DNA of 20,634 nucleotides, taken from contig CAKRMZ010000028.1 in the NCBI GenBank assembly GCA_934365155.1, positions 1 to 20,634 of the forward strand. Reading direction: 5' to 3'. Origin of the DNA: an uncultured Eubacteriales bacterium (GTDB taxonomy: Bacteria; Bacillota; Clostridia; Oscillospirales; CAG-272). Of this stretch, positions 7,868-15,547 are shown piece after piece. The notes under the pieces are model-generated. The model was not told the DNA's origin. It saw only the letters and a program-made list of their open reading frames with translations, and ran no database searches. Numbering within the stretch: position 1 is the first letter of the stretch; every line of letters starts with the position of its first letter. Position numbers and translations under genes: made by a program.

Positions 7868-9994
7868 TTATACTCTGTAGCTTAGCTCTACCACAATACT
7901 GGTAATAAAGCCGACAATATTTTGTAAAAGTCCGGCAAAGAGCACTGCCATAAACATGATAAAGGCCATACCGATAATCGTACAAATTGAAATGATTATA
8001 TTCTTTAAGAATGTATAATCGTGTGTAACCATCATGCCGAAGAAAATCAAAAGACCTGTCCAAATATAGGAAAATGTCAAAAGCATTGTCAAAAGCGGCA
8101 ACTCGGTCAGGGTTACTCCGTGTGTGCAAATGGTTACCGGAATCATCAGAAGCACAATCGGCATCAAGCTGTAGCAGGTTGCGATGAAAATATCTTTAAA
8201 AGAACCTTCACCGTCAAACAGCGTGGTCAGACACCAGTTGGCAATTGTCCACAGCAGAACCGGCAATACAACAGAGGCAAGAATTAAGAATGCACTCATG
8301 CTGTTGCCGCGGGGGAATACCAAATAAGCAGAGCCCACCAAATAATATGCAAAGGAAATTACCGTAGCGGCAAGAATGACCAGTGCTCCGCGCAGAGAAC
8401 CGCGTTTTTCGTGCTTCAAATCCCAGAATCCGTCAAAAGGATGGAACATCAGATAGAAGCCGTAAAGAATTTCTTCCCACCATGTACGTTTTGTCGTTTT
8501 AAGGCGTCCCTCGCGGTTCACCCGGTTTGCATAACGGAAGAAGAACCGATATGCCAAAATAACAGCAACCAATACAATCGGAATTACCCAAATGTATTTG
8601 GAAACAATGTCGCGCCGATAGGAAGAAAAAGCAGAGGAATAGTTTTCTGTATCGTATGCTGAACGGAAATACTCCATCGCTTCTTTATATTGGCCGCTGC
8701 GATACAGCATACGGCCGACGCCGATATATGCCGCATCAAAGTTGGAATTGCGCTGAATGATACCGCGCCAGTTCTCGGCAGCTTCATCATACAAACGCTC
8801 ATCCTCACAGCGAAGTGCATTCAAAAGCAGATCGCCGTATTCGGTTCTCTTGTAAATTGTGATTGTATTTTGGGTGTTATCCAATACAAGAATATCCGAT
8901 CCGTTATAGGTAATTGCCGCCGCGGACTGAACATTACCGACCTGGCCGCCCTTATCGCCGAACACAAACAGCAACTCGCCGTTCTCGTTGTAGGTATAGA
9001 CCTTGGAGCGCTTTGCATCAATAATACTCCAAGAGCCGTATGATCCCACAGCAACGTCCACAATTTTGGAAGCGCCGATCGGATCGTCCTTTGCTAAAAC
9101 ATTCACTTCACCGCCCGGACCGAAAAATCCGTTACGGCTCATGATATCTCGGCCGGAAGTATTAATTTTTCTGACAGGAGCATTTTTGCTGCTGCCGTTT
9201 TTGATGGCAGCCTGCTGCAATGCCTCTGCGACTGCGGAAGTCGTGATATAAATAAATCCGTCGGAATCAATTGTTAAATTGTTAAGCTCCGTTGACACAT
9301 ACTGTTTGGTTGTTTTTCTCTGTTCTTTGGTCATGAGCGATCTCCAAAGACGATCGACAAAACCGATTGTAACCTTCTCGGCACCAATATACCCTTGGAA
9401 TTCGCCGTTTTCATTCAGAGACATTACACCCTGATAGGTTGTAGAGGAAACCACAAAGATACGGCCGGATTTTTTATCCACCGCAACCGCAACCGGTTTA
9501 TATAATTCACCCTCTTCAAAAATATCCGAAGAAGGACGGTCCAAAGTGCGGACGTAATTACCCTCAAGGTCAAACAGAACAATTCGGGAGTTTTCGGTAT
9601 CGGCAACATAAATATAAGATGTCGTTGCGTATACGCCCTGCGGCTTGCTCAAGGAGTCCTCAACACCGTAGTAGTTAATAAAATTGTTTAAATAGAATTT
9701 GAGTTTGTAATTGCTGTTTAAAACAACAATTCGATCATTTTTTGTATCCGCAAGATAAATACTTCCATCCTCACCGACTACCATATCGCTCGGTGTGTTC
9801 AGGCCCTTTTCATCCAAGCCCATATCGCTTGTGGTAAGCACCGTATCCGGGACATATGCATCCGGAGATTGCTGCGGTTCACCCTCAATCGAATATGTAT
9901 ACGATTTGTACGGAGTGACCGCAAACACAGACAACGATCCCATGAGCATAATCAAGGCCAAACTAAGGATTATTGATCGAAATATTTTATTCAT
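7868..9994 (-). CDS. NHL-propeller / TPR / YIP1-domain membrane protein
   Basis: A 708-residue protein with clear modules. A signal peptide (1-25, SVFAVTP) is followed by six NHL-like blades at about 63-385, seen as repeats of the type PSDMVVGEDGSIYLADTKN and KPQGVYATTSYIYVADTEN, forming a likely six-bladed beta-propeller outside the cell. Two TPR-like helical hairpins follow at about 390-450 (YDEAAENWRGII, YKEAMEYFRSAY). One membrane span is at 466-485, then a basic cytoplasmic loop, and a YIP1 domain of about five spans fills 510-705. The SD AAGGAGG lies directly after the stop of the upstream permease (14-base gap). The context suggests an accessory component of the transporter, perhaps ligand-binding or scaffolding; no enzyme motif is visible. 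Confidence 0.85.
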   Translation of the reverse strand: MNKIFRSIILSLALIMLMGSLSVFAVTPYKSYTYSIEGEPQQSPDAYVPDTVLTTSDMGLDEKGLNTPSDMVVGEDGSIYLADTKNDRIVVLNSNYKLKFYLNNFINYYGVEDSLSKPQGVYATTSYIYVADTENSRIVLFDLEGNYVRTLDRPSSDIFEEGELYKPVAVAVDKKSGRIFVVSSTTYQGVMSLNENGEFQGYIGAEKVTIGFVDRLWRSLMTKEQRKTTKQYVSTELNNLTIDSDGFIYITTSAVAEALQQAAIKNGSSKNAPVRKINTSGRDIMSRNGFFGPGGEVNVLAKDDPIGASKIVDVAVGSYGSWSIIDAKRSKVYTYNENGELLFVFGDKGGQVGNVQSAAAITYNGSDILVLDNTQNTITIYKRTEYGDLLLNALRCEDERLYDEAAENWRGIIQRNSNFDAAYIGVGRMLYRSGQYKEAMEYFRSAYDTENYSSAFSSYRRDIVSKYIWVIPIVLVAVILAYRFFFRYANRVNREGRLKTTKRTWWEEILYGFYLMFHPFDGFWDLKHEKRGSLRGALVILAATVISFAYYLVGSAYLVFPRGNSMSAFLILASVVLPVLLWTIANWCLTTLFDGEGSFKDIFIATCYSLMPIVLLMIPVTICTHGVTLTELPLLTMLLTFSYIWTGLLIFFGMMVTHDYTFLKNIIISICTIIGMAFIMFMAVLFAGLLQNIVGFITSIVVELSYRV

Positions 9995-10008
9995 TCTGTC
10001 TTTCCTCC

Positions 10009-10884
10009 TTAGTCTTTCATACCAGAAGAGCTCATCGTCTCAATAATATTACTTTGAGAGAAAATAAATACGGAAACCGGAACAATCATCATAACAACGG
10101 TCGCCGCAGCACCGGCTCCGGCACGTACAATACCGCCCGCCACAATCTGGGTAATCGCGTAGTTAAATGATTTGAGCTGCTCACTGTAAATATAAATAGA
10201 GGAACCGGAATTCCACAAATCTTTAAAGCAATACACAATCAATGTTAACCATGCAGGCTTAACCATCGGCATGGCAATAACAAGGAATGTACGGAATTCA
10301 CTTGCACCGTCCAAACGGGAGCTTTCCAACACCTCATCGGAAACACTAGACTCCATAAACTGCTTCATCAAGTACAAACCGAGCGTTGAGCAGAAAGCCG
10401 GAAGGATCAAAGCAAGATAGGTATCAATCCATCCCAGTGTACTCATGGTTAAAAAGTTTGCAATGGATGTAACGGTCGGAACGAACATCAAGGAAAGCAC
10501 AATAACCTGGAACAAGAAATTCCGTCCCGGAAACTTTAATTTAGAAAGAGAGTATGCCGCCAAAGATGAAAAGATCAAGTTTCCTAACGTTCCCACTACC
10601 GAAATCAAAACCGTATTGAAAATATAACGGGAAAACGGAACCCATGAAGAACTCATCAAAGCGAACAAATCACCGAAGTTATCCAGCGTGGGGTGAACCA
10701 CATAGAAACGAGGGGGGAACGCCCACAACTCATCCAAAGGCTTCAAAGACTGGAAAATTGCGTATAACATCGGCAAAAACATGAAAGCACCGATCAGAAT
10801 TAAAAAGATATAAATACCAAGGTCTCCGCCTACCGAACGGTTCAGGACAACCTCGTGTTTGCGAACACGCATTTTCTGTGCCAT
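10009..10884 (-). CDS. Carbohydrate ABC transporter permease, MalG type (first pair)
   Basis: A 291-residue sugar-importer permease of standard length with six predicted membrane segments. The EAA loop is at about 187-210 (ESSRLDGASEFRTFLVIAMP) with the conserved Asp-Gly-Ala. The N-terminal segment continues into the usual extracellular PPRFYVVHPTLDNF motif of MalG relatives. Its ATG overlaps the stop of the upstream permease by one base (TAATG), a hallmark of translational coupling and fixed stoichiometry. The SD AAGGTGGG lies inside the end of that gene. It should form a heterodimer with the MalF-type product of 10884-11864. Confidence 0.92.
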   Translation of the reverse strand: MAQKMRVRKHEVVLNRSVGGDLGIYIFLILIGAFMFLPMLYAIFQSLKPLDELWAFPPRFYVVHPTLDNFGDLFALMSSSWVPFSRYIFNTVLISVVGTLGNLIFSSLAAYSLSKLKFPGRNFLFQVIVLSLMFVPTVTSIANFLTMSTLGWIDTYLALILPAFCSTLGLYLMKQFMESSVSDEVLESSRLDGASEFRTFLVIAMPMVKPAWLTLIVYCFKDLWNSGSSIYIYSEQLKSFNYAITQIVAGGIVRAGAGAAATVVMMIVPVSVFIFSQSNIIETMSSSGMKD

Positions 10885-11864
10885 TATGATTGTCCCACCT
10901 TTCCGATCATGCCTTTAATCAATTTATTTACACCGATCATCATTAAGAATAATATAGTTGCAATCGCAGAGGAATAACCTACTTCGAAACGGATTCCGCC
11001 GTAGTCCTCCAAATGGTGCATAATGGTATGTGCTGCATACTCCACAGAAGGGAATCCTGCCAGAGCCGTAACAATCGTACCAAAGCTAAAGGAGGATGTA
11101 ATCGACGTAACAGCAGCAAACATCATCTGCGGCTTCATGACCGGCAAAGTAATGTGCCAAAGCTCTTGCCAACGGTTGCGGATGCCATCGACTGCCGCCG
11201 CCTCATACAGAGCTTTCGAAACAATCTGAAATCCTGCGATAAAGGACAGGAACGCTGTACCGATTGAAGTCCACAACGCAACTACGATACACAGCGGCAT
11301 AACAAAGTCCGCATTTTGGAACCACTGAACCGGCACGGAATTGCCGCCTACCGTAGTAATACCGAACTCAAGCAACCAACCGTTTACAAAGCCGTGGGAG
11401 TCGGCAGAAAAAAGATACTGCCAAACCATATAAACCATACCCGAAACGCTCGGAGAATAGTAAATAAAGGTAACTACCGCGCGAACCTTCGGCGGAAGCT
11501 CATTAATGAACCACGCCAAAAGCAATGATAAAAGGTAGGAAACCGGGCCGGTAATTGCAGCAAACATTAAAGTATTTTTCACTGCAATCAAGAAAATTTC
11601 ATCATCTAAGAATAATGTTAAATAGTTGTCTACACCGACAAAGTTCGGCGTTTGCAGCACGTTAAAGTCGGTAAAACTCATAAAAATAGACAAAAGAACC
11701 GGAAATACCGTGAACACGCAGAACAGCAGGAAGAACGGAGCCAACATAACATAGGCAATATAATTCTTTTTCATTTCCCGCAGAGTCCACTGGAATTTTG
11801 ACATTTCTTTTCTTGAAACCGGCCTTTGCTTCTTCGCGTTCTGTGCGGCCGTATTCTGTGACAT
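10884..11864 (-). CDS. Sugar ABC transporter permease, MalF type (first pair)
   Basis: About 326 residues with six membrane segments. The extracellular motif PNFVGVDNYLTLF and the EAA loop at about 221-244 (EAAAVDGIRNRWQELWHITLP) are typical of MalF/LplB permeases. Two starts are possible: ATG 11871-11873 lies only two bases after AAGGAG, too close for good initiation, while ATG 11862-11864 is about ten bases away, so I prefer the latter. The gene follows the binding-protein gene after a gap holding a long hairpin, and overlaps the next permease by one base. It is the first membrane subunit in the operon. Confidence 0.92.
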   Translation of the reverse strand: MSQNTAAQNAKKQRPVSRKEMSKFQWTLREMKKNYIAYVMLAPFFLLFCVFTVFPVLLSIFMSFTDFNVLQTPNFVGVDNYLTLFLDDEIFLIAVKNTLMFAAITGPVSYLLSLLLAWFINELPPKVRAVVTFIYYSPSVSGMVYMVWQYLFSADSHGFVNGWLLEFGITTVGGNSVPVQWFQNADFVMPLCIVVALWTSIGTAFLSFIAGFQIVSKALYEAAAVDGIRNRWQELWHITLPVMKPQMMFAAVTSITSSFSFGTIVTALAGFPSVEYAAHTIMHHLEDYGGIRFEVGYSSAIATILFLMMIGVNKLIKGMIGKVGQS

Positions 11865-11899
11865 AAAATTCATCTCTCCTTAATTTAAAGTGAAGCACC

Positions 11900-11938
11900 G
11901 AGTGAAAGAGAAGGAAGCGGAATCCCGCTTATTCACTC
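11900..11938 (-). promoter_or_regulatory. Intercistronic stem-loop between binding protein and permeases
   Basis: GAGTGAA (11900-11906) pairs with TTCACTC (11932-11938), and inside it AAGCGG (11915-11920) pairs perfectly with CCGCTT (11925-11930) around a 4-base loop; the two stems are separated by unequal internal loops. The structure covers the stop codon of the binding-protein gene. No U-run follows on the minus strand, so it is more likely an mRNA-stabilising or processing element that keeps binding-protein transcript in excess than a true terminator. Such elements are known in malE-malF type operons. Confidence 0.6.
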
Positions 11939-14889
11939 TTCTCTTTCTGCCGATCCGCTAAAGTTTCACCGATTTCAAGAGTATCAAAACCGAATTCTCT
12001 CCGCTTTCTGGTGATTTCCTTATTAATTGTATTGATATATGCCTGCATTGCCGTAACCGGCTCAACATCATCATTGTAAGTCTCAAGGAACGCAAACTGA
12101 ACATAACGTGTGATGATATATCCACCCGGATATTCCGGAGTGCCAACCAAATTTTCGAACTGTTTCATTAAGTTTGCATAATCGGAGGCAGACCAGGAAA
12201 GCTCACCCAAAGCCTCCAAATTTGCAGTCGGATGCATCTGGGAAGATCCCATGACCGTTACCAAATCGTTACCGTAACGAGCCTGCGCATCTGCAGAAGA
12301 CCACCATTTCATATATTCCCATGCCGCTTCCGGATTCTTCGTAGCGCTCATCATCAATGAAGCCGTTACGGTAGACGGAGAAGCGTTATTAATGGTGCCG
12401 TCCTCCGAAACGGTACCGGGAAGTTCAACAAATTCCCACAGTCCCCGAAGTTCGGTTGCAAAAACGGAAAGCTGAATGTATTGATCATATGTAACAATCG
12501 CAAGCGGAATTTCGCCGGAACGGAAATAGTTCTGGAAATCATACGTAAGCTTTAAGCTGTAACGGTTAAACAAATTGCAAAGTTCTTTAAATGCATCCAA
12601 TGCAACGTTGGAATCCAAATTGATCCTCATACCGTCATCGGCATAAAGGTCGCCGCCCTTTTGATATAAGAAGATTTTAAGGCCTTCCAACTCTTTCGGC
12701 AAACCGATACTCATCTGCTTGCTTTGAAGTACCGGAAGAACCGCCTTGATATCATCCCATGTTTTCGGAACATCGATATTCAAATCCGCAAAAACATCCT
12801 TGCGGTAAAACATCATATAGAACGACTGTGTATCCGGCAGACCGTAAGTCTTTCCATACAGCGAAAGCGGAACCAACGCCGACTCATGGAAGCGGGATAC
12901 AACCTCGTCAAAACCTTCGAAATCATTCAGGCTGTTTACCGCTCCGCGGATTGCGTAGTTCACGGCATGCGACTGAATTTCAAACATGGAAACGTCCGGT
13001 CCGACTCCTGCCAAGGTTGCGGGGAGCAAGGTGTTTGCTGCAACCAACTTCAAATTAACGGCAATTCCCTCTTTCGGAGTAAACTCATCGTTAATCATCT
13101 GACGGATAATCTGTGACTGATCCCGTCCGGTTGCCATCCAAACCTCAATGGAATTGTCCTCGTCAATTTCCTTCATTGCACCCAAGGTATTGTAGTCCGT
13201 TACAAAACTTGAGAAGAACATTTGAATTTCAAACCAAGCCGCCTTAAAGAAGCCCTCTTTGGCTTTCGGCAGTTCTGAGGTAGAAGGCTGCAACTGCAGG
13301 TAATCCAAAAGCAATCCCTGGTTACGGCAGGTATTAATCCATGTACCGAGTGAACCGATCAAGGTTTTCAAACGGGTAAGGCTCTTTGCAATCTCGTCTT
13401 CATCCCGGCCCATACGTCCGAGCAAAAATGCAACTTCTTCCAAAGTCGCTGCCTGAGAACCTTTATCACCGGTTAACTCTACCAGACGATTGGAAATATC
13501 GTAAAGGCTTTTTTCTTCCACCAACATCTGATCGATGGTTTCAGGAATATGTGTTGCAAACTTGTAGTCGCGATAGCTGTCTGCCGGAAGACCGGTTAAC
13601 TGAACTATTTTAAGATATATATTATTAATGGTAGTAAGATGATCCTGAACCTCGCGGAGGATTTCGGCAATGTCACCGAGATTTACTTCCAAACGGATCG
13701 TGTAGGTTTTTCCCGCTTCAAAATAGAACTCAAAGGGAACGCCCTCACGTCCTAAAGGCTGAACCTGCCAACCTTTATCGTAATTAAATGTTAAAAATTC
13801 TGCCTCAGCAAACGGAAGCTCGCCGTTGATCGTCAGTTTTCGAGAAACAAACATACCGTTGAGGAAGTTCTGCTCAAAACGGGCAACGATCTGATAGAGA
13901 CCGGTTTCGGTGGGCTCCACCTGCCATTCAATCCACTGCCCGATGGTTTTCCAGTTGGAACCGCCGATTGTATTCAAACGGATTTTAGCCGGATCCTGCG
14001 GCTCAGTGATGGCCGATGTACGATCAGAAATCGGGAAAATAGACTGATCCGACATAGCGCTCGGATATTCCGCAGAGATACGCAAGGTTGCATTTTCGCT
14101 GACAGGAGTGTATCCTTTTGCCGCGTATTCTTTTTGAACTTCTTCATAACTCTTTACGGTTGTTGCGGGATGGAAACGGAACTCATCCAAATACACTGCA
14201 TTTCTGGAGCCTTCCAACGAAATGGTATGCTCGCCGGCGGTAAGATATAATGAAAAGGTACCGTTATATGAACCGGTGGAATCGCAGATGGTATATTGGC
14301 TCCATTGCGGCTTTTGAATCTTGGAGGGACGCAGCTCGTTGCCGCCGATATCTTGAACGAATCTTTCTCCCTCGTCAAGATCATATTCCCAGAACTTGCC
14401 CATCGAAAGATATCTTGCTTCGTTATACGGAACGCTGCCGTCAACGCGAAGGACACGTTCAACCGATGTCGTCTTCGAATCATCTGCATAATAATCAAAT
14501 GAAAGCTCGTACATCGCAGTTTCCGGCACATTAATTTTCCAAGCCACTGCGCCGTCTTCGGGTATATAAAGTACTTCACCGGAACGACCGCCGATATCGG
14601 AAACGACTTTTACTTCCGCAGTGGTCCCCGCAGCATCGTAATTTATCGCCTTGACTGCAATCGTCGTTTTAGCATTGGATGCATCGGCATGACTTTCCAG
14701 ATAGTCCGCATAGGACATCTCCGAAAGAATCTCCTGCACTTCGGCAATAGATCCCGACTTTGAAGATGTCGCGGAAGTACCGGTATTCGATTTTTGCTCC
14801 GCAGCAAAAACCGATACAGAAAACGTTCCGAGAAACATCAGCAAAGCCATAAAGGCCGATAATACTTTTGCCAACCTTACTCTTCTCAT
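11929..14889 (-). CDS. Oversized secreted ABC solute-binding protein with two beta-sandwich modules
   Basis: A 986-residue protein, roughly twice the 400-550 residues usual for sugar-binding proteins. A signal peptide (1-30, SVSVFAAEQ) has no lipobox cysteine. Two beta-rich, CBM-like modules follow at about 75-242 and 265-402; they share a layout (GQWIEWQV/GAVAWKINV, TGLYQI/TAMYELSFDYY, RVLRVDG/RKLTINGE, YLTAGEHTI/YFEAGKTYTI), so they look like an internal duplication. A helical linker spans about 403-575. The extracellular solute-binding core is at about 580-965 (YGLPDTQSFYMMFYRKDVF, TWDDI, NPEAAWEYMKWW). AGGAGG lies nine bases before the ATG. It is the first gene of the operon. Its specificity is unknown; the added modules suggest a polymeric or cell-surface glycan. 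Confidence 0.88.
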   Translation of the reverse strand: MRRVRLAKVLSAFMALLMFLGTFSVSVFAAEQKSNTGTSATSSKSGSIAEVQEILSEMSYADYLESHADASNAKTTIAVKAINYDAAGTTAEVKVVSDIGGRSGEVLYIPEDGAVAWKINVPETAMYELSFDYYADDSKTTSVERVLRVDGSVPYNEARYLSMGKFWEYDLDEGERFVQDIGGNELRPSKIQKPQWSQYTICDSTGSYNGTFSLYLTAGEHTISLEGSRNAVYLDEFRFHPATTVKSYEEVQKEYAAKGYTPVSENATLRISAEYPSAMSDQSIFPISDRTSAITEPQDPAKIRLNTIGGSNWKTIGQWIEWQVEPTETGLYQIVARFEQNFLNGMFVSRKLTINGELPFAEAEFLTFNYDKGWQVQPLGREGVPFEFYFEAGKTYTIRLEVNLGDIAEILREVQDHLTTINNIYLKIVQLTGLPADSYRDYKFATHIPETIDQMLVEEKSLYDISNRLVELTGDKGSQAATLEEVAFLLGRMGRDEDEIAKSLTRLKTLIGSLGTWINTCRNQGLLLDYLQLQPSTSELPKAKEGFFKAAWFEIQMFFSSFVTDYNTLGAMKEIDEDNSIEVWMATGRDQSQIIRQMINDEFTPKEGIAVNLKLVAANTLLPATLAGVGPDVSMFEIQSHAVNYAIRGAVNSLNDFEGFDEVVSRFHESALVPLSLYGKTYGLPDTQSFYMMFYRKDVFADLNIDVPKTWDDIKAVLPVLQSKQMSIGLPKELEGLKIFLYQKGGDLYADDGMRINLDSNVALDAFKELCNLFNRYSLKLTYDFQNYFRSGEIPLAIVTYDQYIQLSVFATELRGLWEFVELPGTVSEDGTINNASPSTVTASLMMSATKNPEAAWEYMKWWSSADAQARYGNDLVTVMGSSQMHPTANLEALGELSWSASDYANLMKQFENLVGTPEYPGGYIITRYVQFAFLETYNDDVEPVTAMQAYINTINKEITRKRREFGFDTLEIGETLADRQKEKSE

Positions 14890-14993
14890 TTAAAATTTCC
14901 TCCTGCAGTGTTAACCCGCAATAATCCAGGATAACTTAACTTTATTTGCATTTACAGTATTATATGTATAAAAATATCCGTTTAAGATATTTC

Positions 14994-15025
14994 AAAAAAA
15001 TAAGGCTTAGCAAACAGCTATCCTC
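14994..15025 (-). terminator. Possible leader terminator (attenuator) of the transporter operon
   Basis: On the minus strand GAGG-A-TAGC pairs with GCTA-AG-CCTT around a TGTTT loop: eight base pairs, one of them G-U, with a small internal loop. An A and seven T residues follow at once. The structure starts about 10 bases after the predicted transcription start and about 100 bases before the SD, so it could stop short transcripts. The stem is only moderately strong, and a simple 5'-stabilising hairpin is the alternative. Confidence 0.4.
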
Positions 15026-15041
15026 ATAATTCATATACAGA

Positions 15042-15071
15042 ATTATATCATAAGCCGTTTTAAATTGTCAA
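15042..15071 (-). promoter_or_regulatory. Consensus sigma-A promoter of the seven-gene transporter operon
   Basis: A perfect TTGACA (15066-15071) and a perfect TATAAT (15042-15047) are 18 bases apart on the minus strand, and the -10 is preceded by TG plus one base (extended -10). The expected start is near 15035, giving a leader of about 145 bases. Such a strong core promoter usually needs a repressor or attenuator to be controlled; a 13-bp repeat fills most of its spacer. Confidence 0.88.
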
Positions 15072-15124
15072 TAGCGACACCCTTATGCAAAGCTCGACAT
15101 GAAGCGATTTCAAGCCGTTTTAAA
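15052..15124 (-). repeat. Pair of 13-bp direct repeats over and upstream of the promoter (candidate operator)
   Basis: The minus-strand sequence TTTAAAACGGCTT occurs at 15052-15064 and again at 15112-15124, exactly 60 bases apart. The first copy sits between the -35 and -10 of the operon promoter; the second is upstream. The upstream copy extends to an imperfect CG-centred palindrome (TTTTAAAAC/GGCTTGAAA), reminiscent of LacI-family operators. No regulator gene is in the window. Confidence 0.45.
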
Positions 15125-15128
15125 AAAT

Positions 15129-15168
15129 CGTTTTCGGGAAAATATGAATTTTTTGAAAACGCAGTAAA
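15129..15168. promoter_or_regulatory. Inverted repeat and cre-like sequence upstream of the promoter
   Basis: CGTTTTC (15129-15135) and GAAAACG (15155-15161) form a 7-bp inverted repeat separated by 19 bases. The right arm is part of 15153-15168, which matches the catabolite-response element consensus (WTGNAANCGNWNNCAW) except for the last C. CcpA control of a sugar-uptake operon would make sense, but a single match in A/T-rich DNA is weak evidence. Confidence 0.3.
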
Positions 15169-15419
15169 AAGCATTTAAATAAGATTAAAAAAACATTAAA
15201 TTTTTATTTCTGCTTTTTTCATTGTTTTTTTGATATTTTATAGCAAATTTAAATTCTGTTCCGATTTTTTCGGCAAAAAGCGCTCAGTTATCCGGTATTC
15301 TTTTTTTTAGATTCCTGTATCTCTGCGCGCACTTCATAAAATTTCTCTGTTCAAATCCAATTCACACCGGATACGGTAAATAAAACATGGTAATATTATA
15401 CAAAATCTCAGATATTATT

Positions 15420-15435
15420 TTTGTATTTATACAAA
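15420..15435. repeat. Short palindrome, possible regulator site
   Basis: TTTGTAT and ATACAAA form a perfect 7-bp inverted repeat with a TT centre. It lies between the nifU terminator and the transporter promoter, about 350 bases upstream of that promoter. Nothing nearby assigns it to a known regulator. Confidence 0.25.
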
Positions 15436-15502
15436 TTGCACAAATTTTCAGAAAAGCTTTATTTTTTTATTTCTCTTATGGGTTTTGCTGCCATTCGAAA
15501 TG

Positions 15503-15534
15503 AAAAAAGTCTCTCAAAAACGAGAGACTTTTTA
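15503..15534 (-). terminator. Rho-independent terminator of the rnhA-nifS-nifU transcript
   Basis: AAAAAGTCTCTC (15504-15515) pairs perfectly with GAGAGACTTTTT (15522-15533) around a 6-base loop. In the minus-strand transcript the GTCTCTC stem is followed by six T residues. It lies 14 bases past the nifU stop. Confidence 0.88.
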
Positions 15535-15547
15535 ACAAGTTTGATTT

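Larger units (their letters stand above)
14890..15547. other. 658-base AT-rich regulatory gap without genes
   Basis: No credible open frame is present on either strand. The gap holds the terminator of the nifU transcript, the transporter operon promoter with a 13-bp repeat, a possible leader terminator and a few inverted repeats (listed separately). About 15170-15500 is very A/T-rich and shows only homopolymer-like runs, apart from the palindrome at 15420-15435. Confidence 0.8.

Noticed and set aside
7839..8129. 96-residue frame on the minus strand overlapping the YIP1 gene
   Set aside because: It lies in another frame of a long, clearly recognisable gene, has no SD, and its protein has no domain character.
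15380..15405. TATAAT on the minus strand near 15395 as a second promoter for the transporter operon
   Set aside because: No acceptable -35 hexamer lies 16-18 bases upstream; the region is A/T-rich enough to give such matches by chance.
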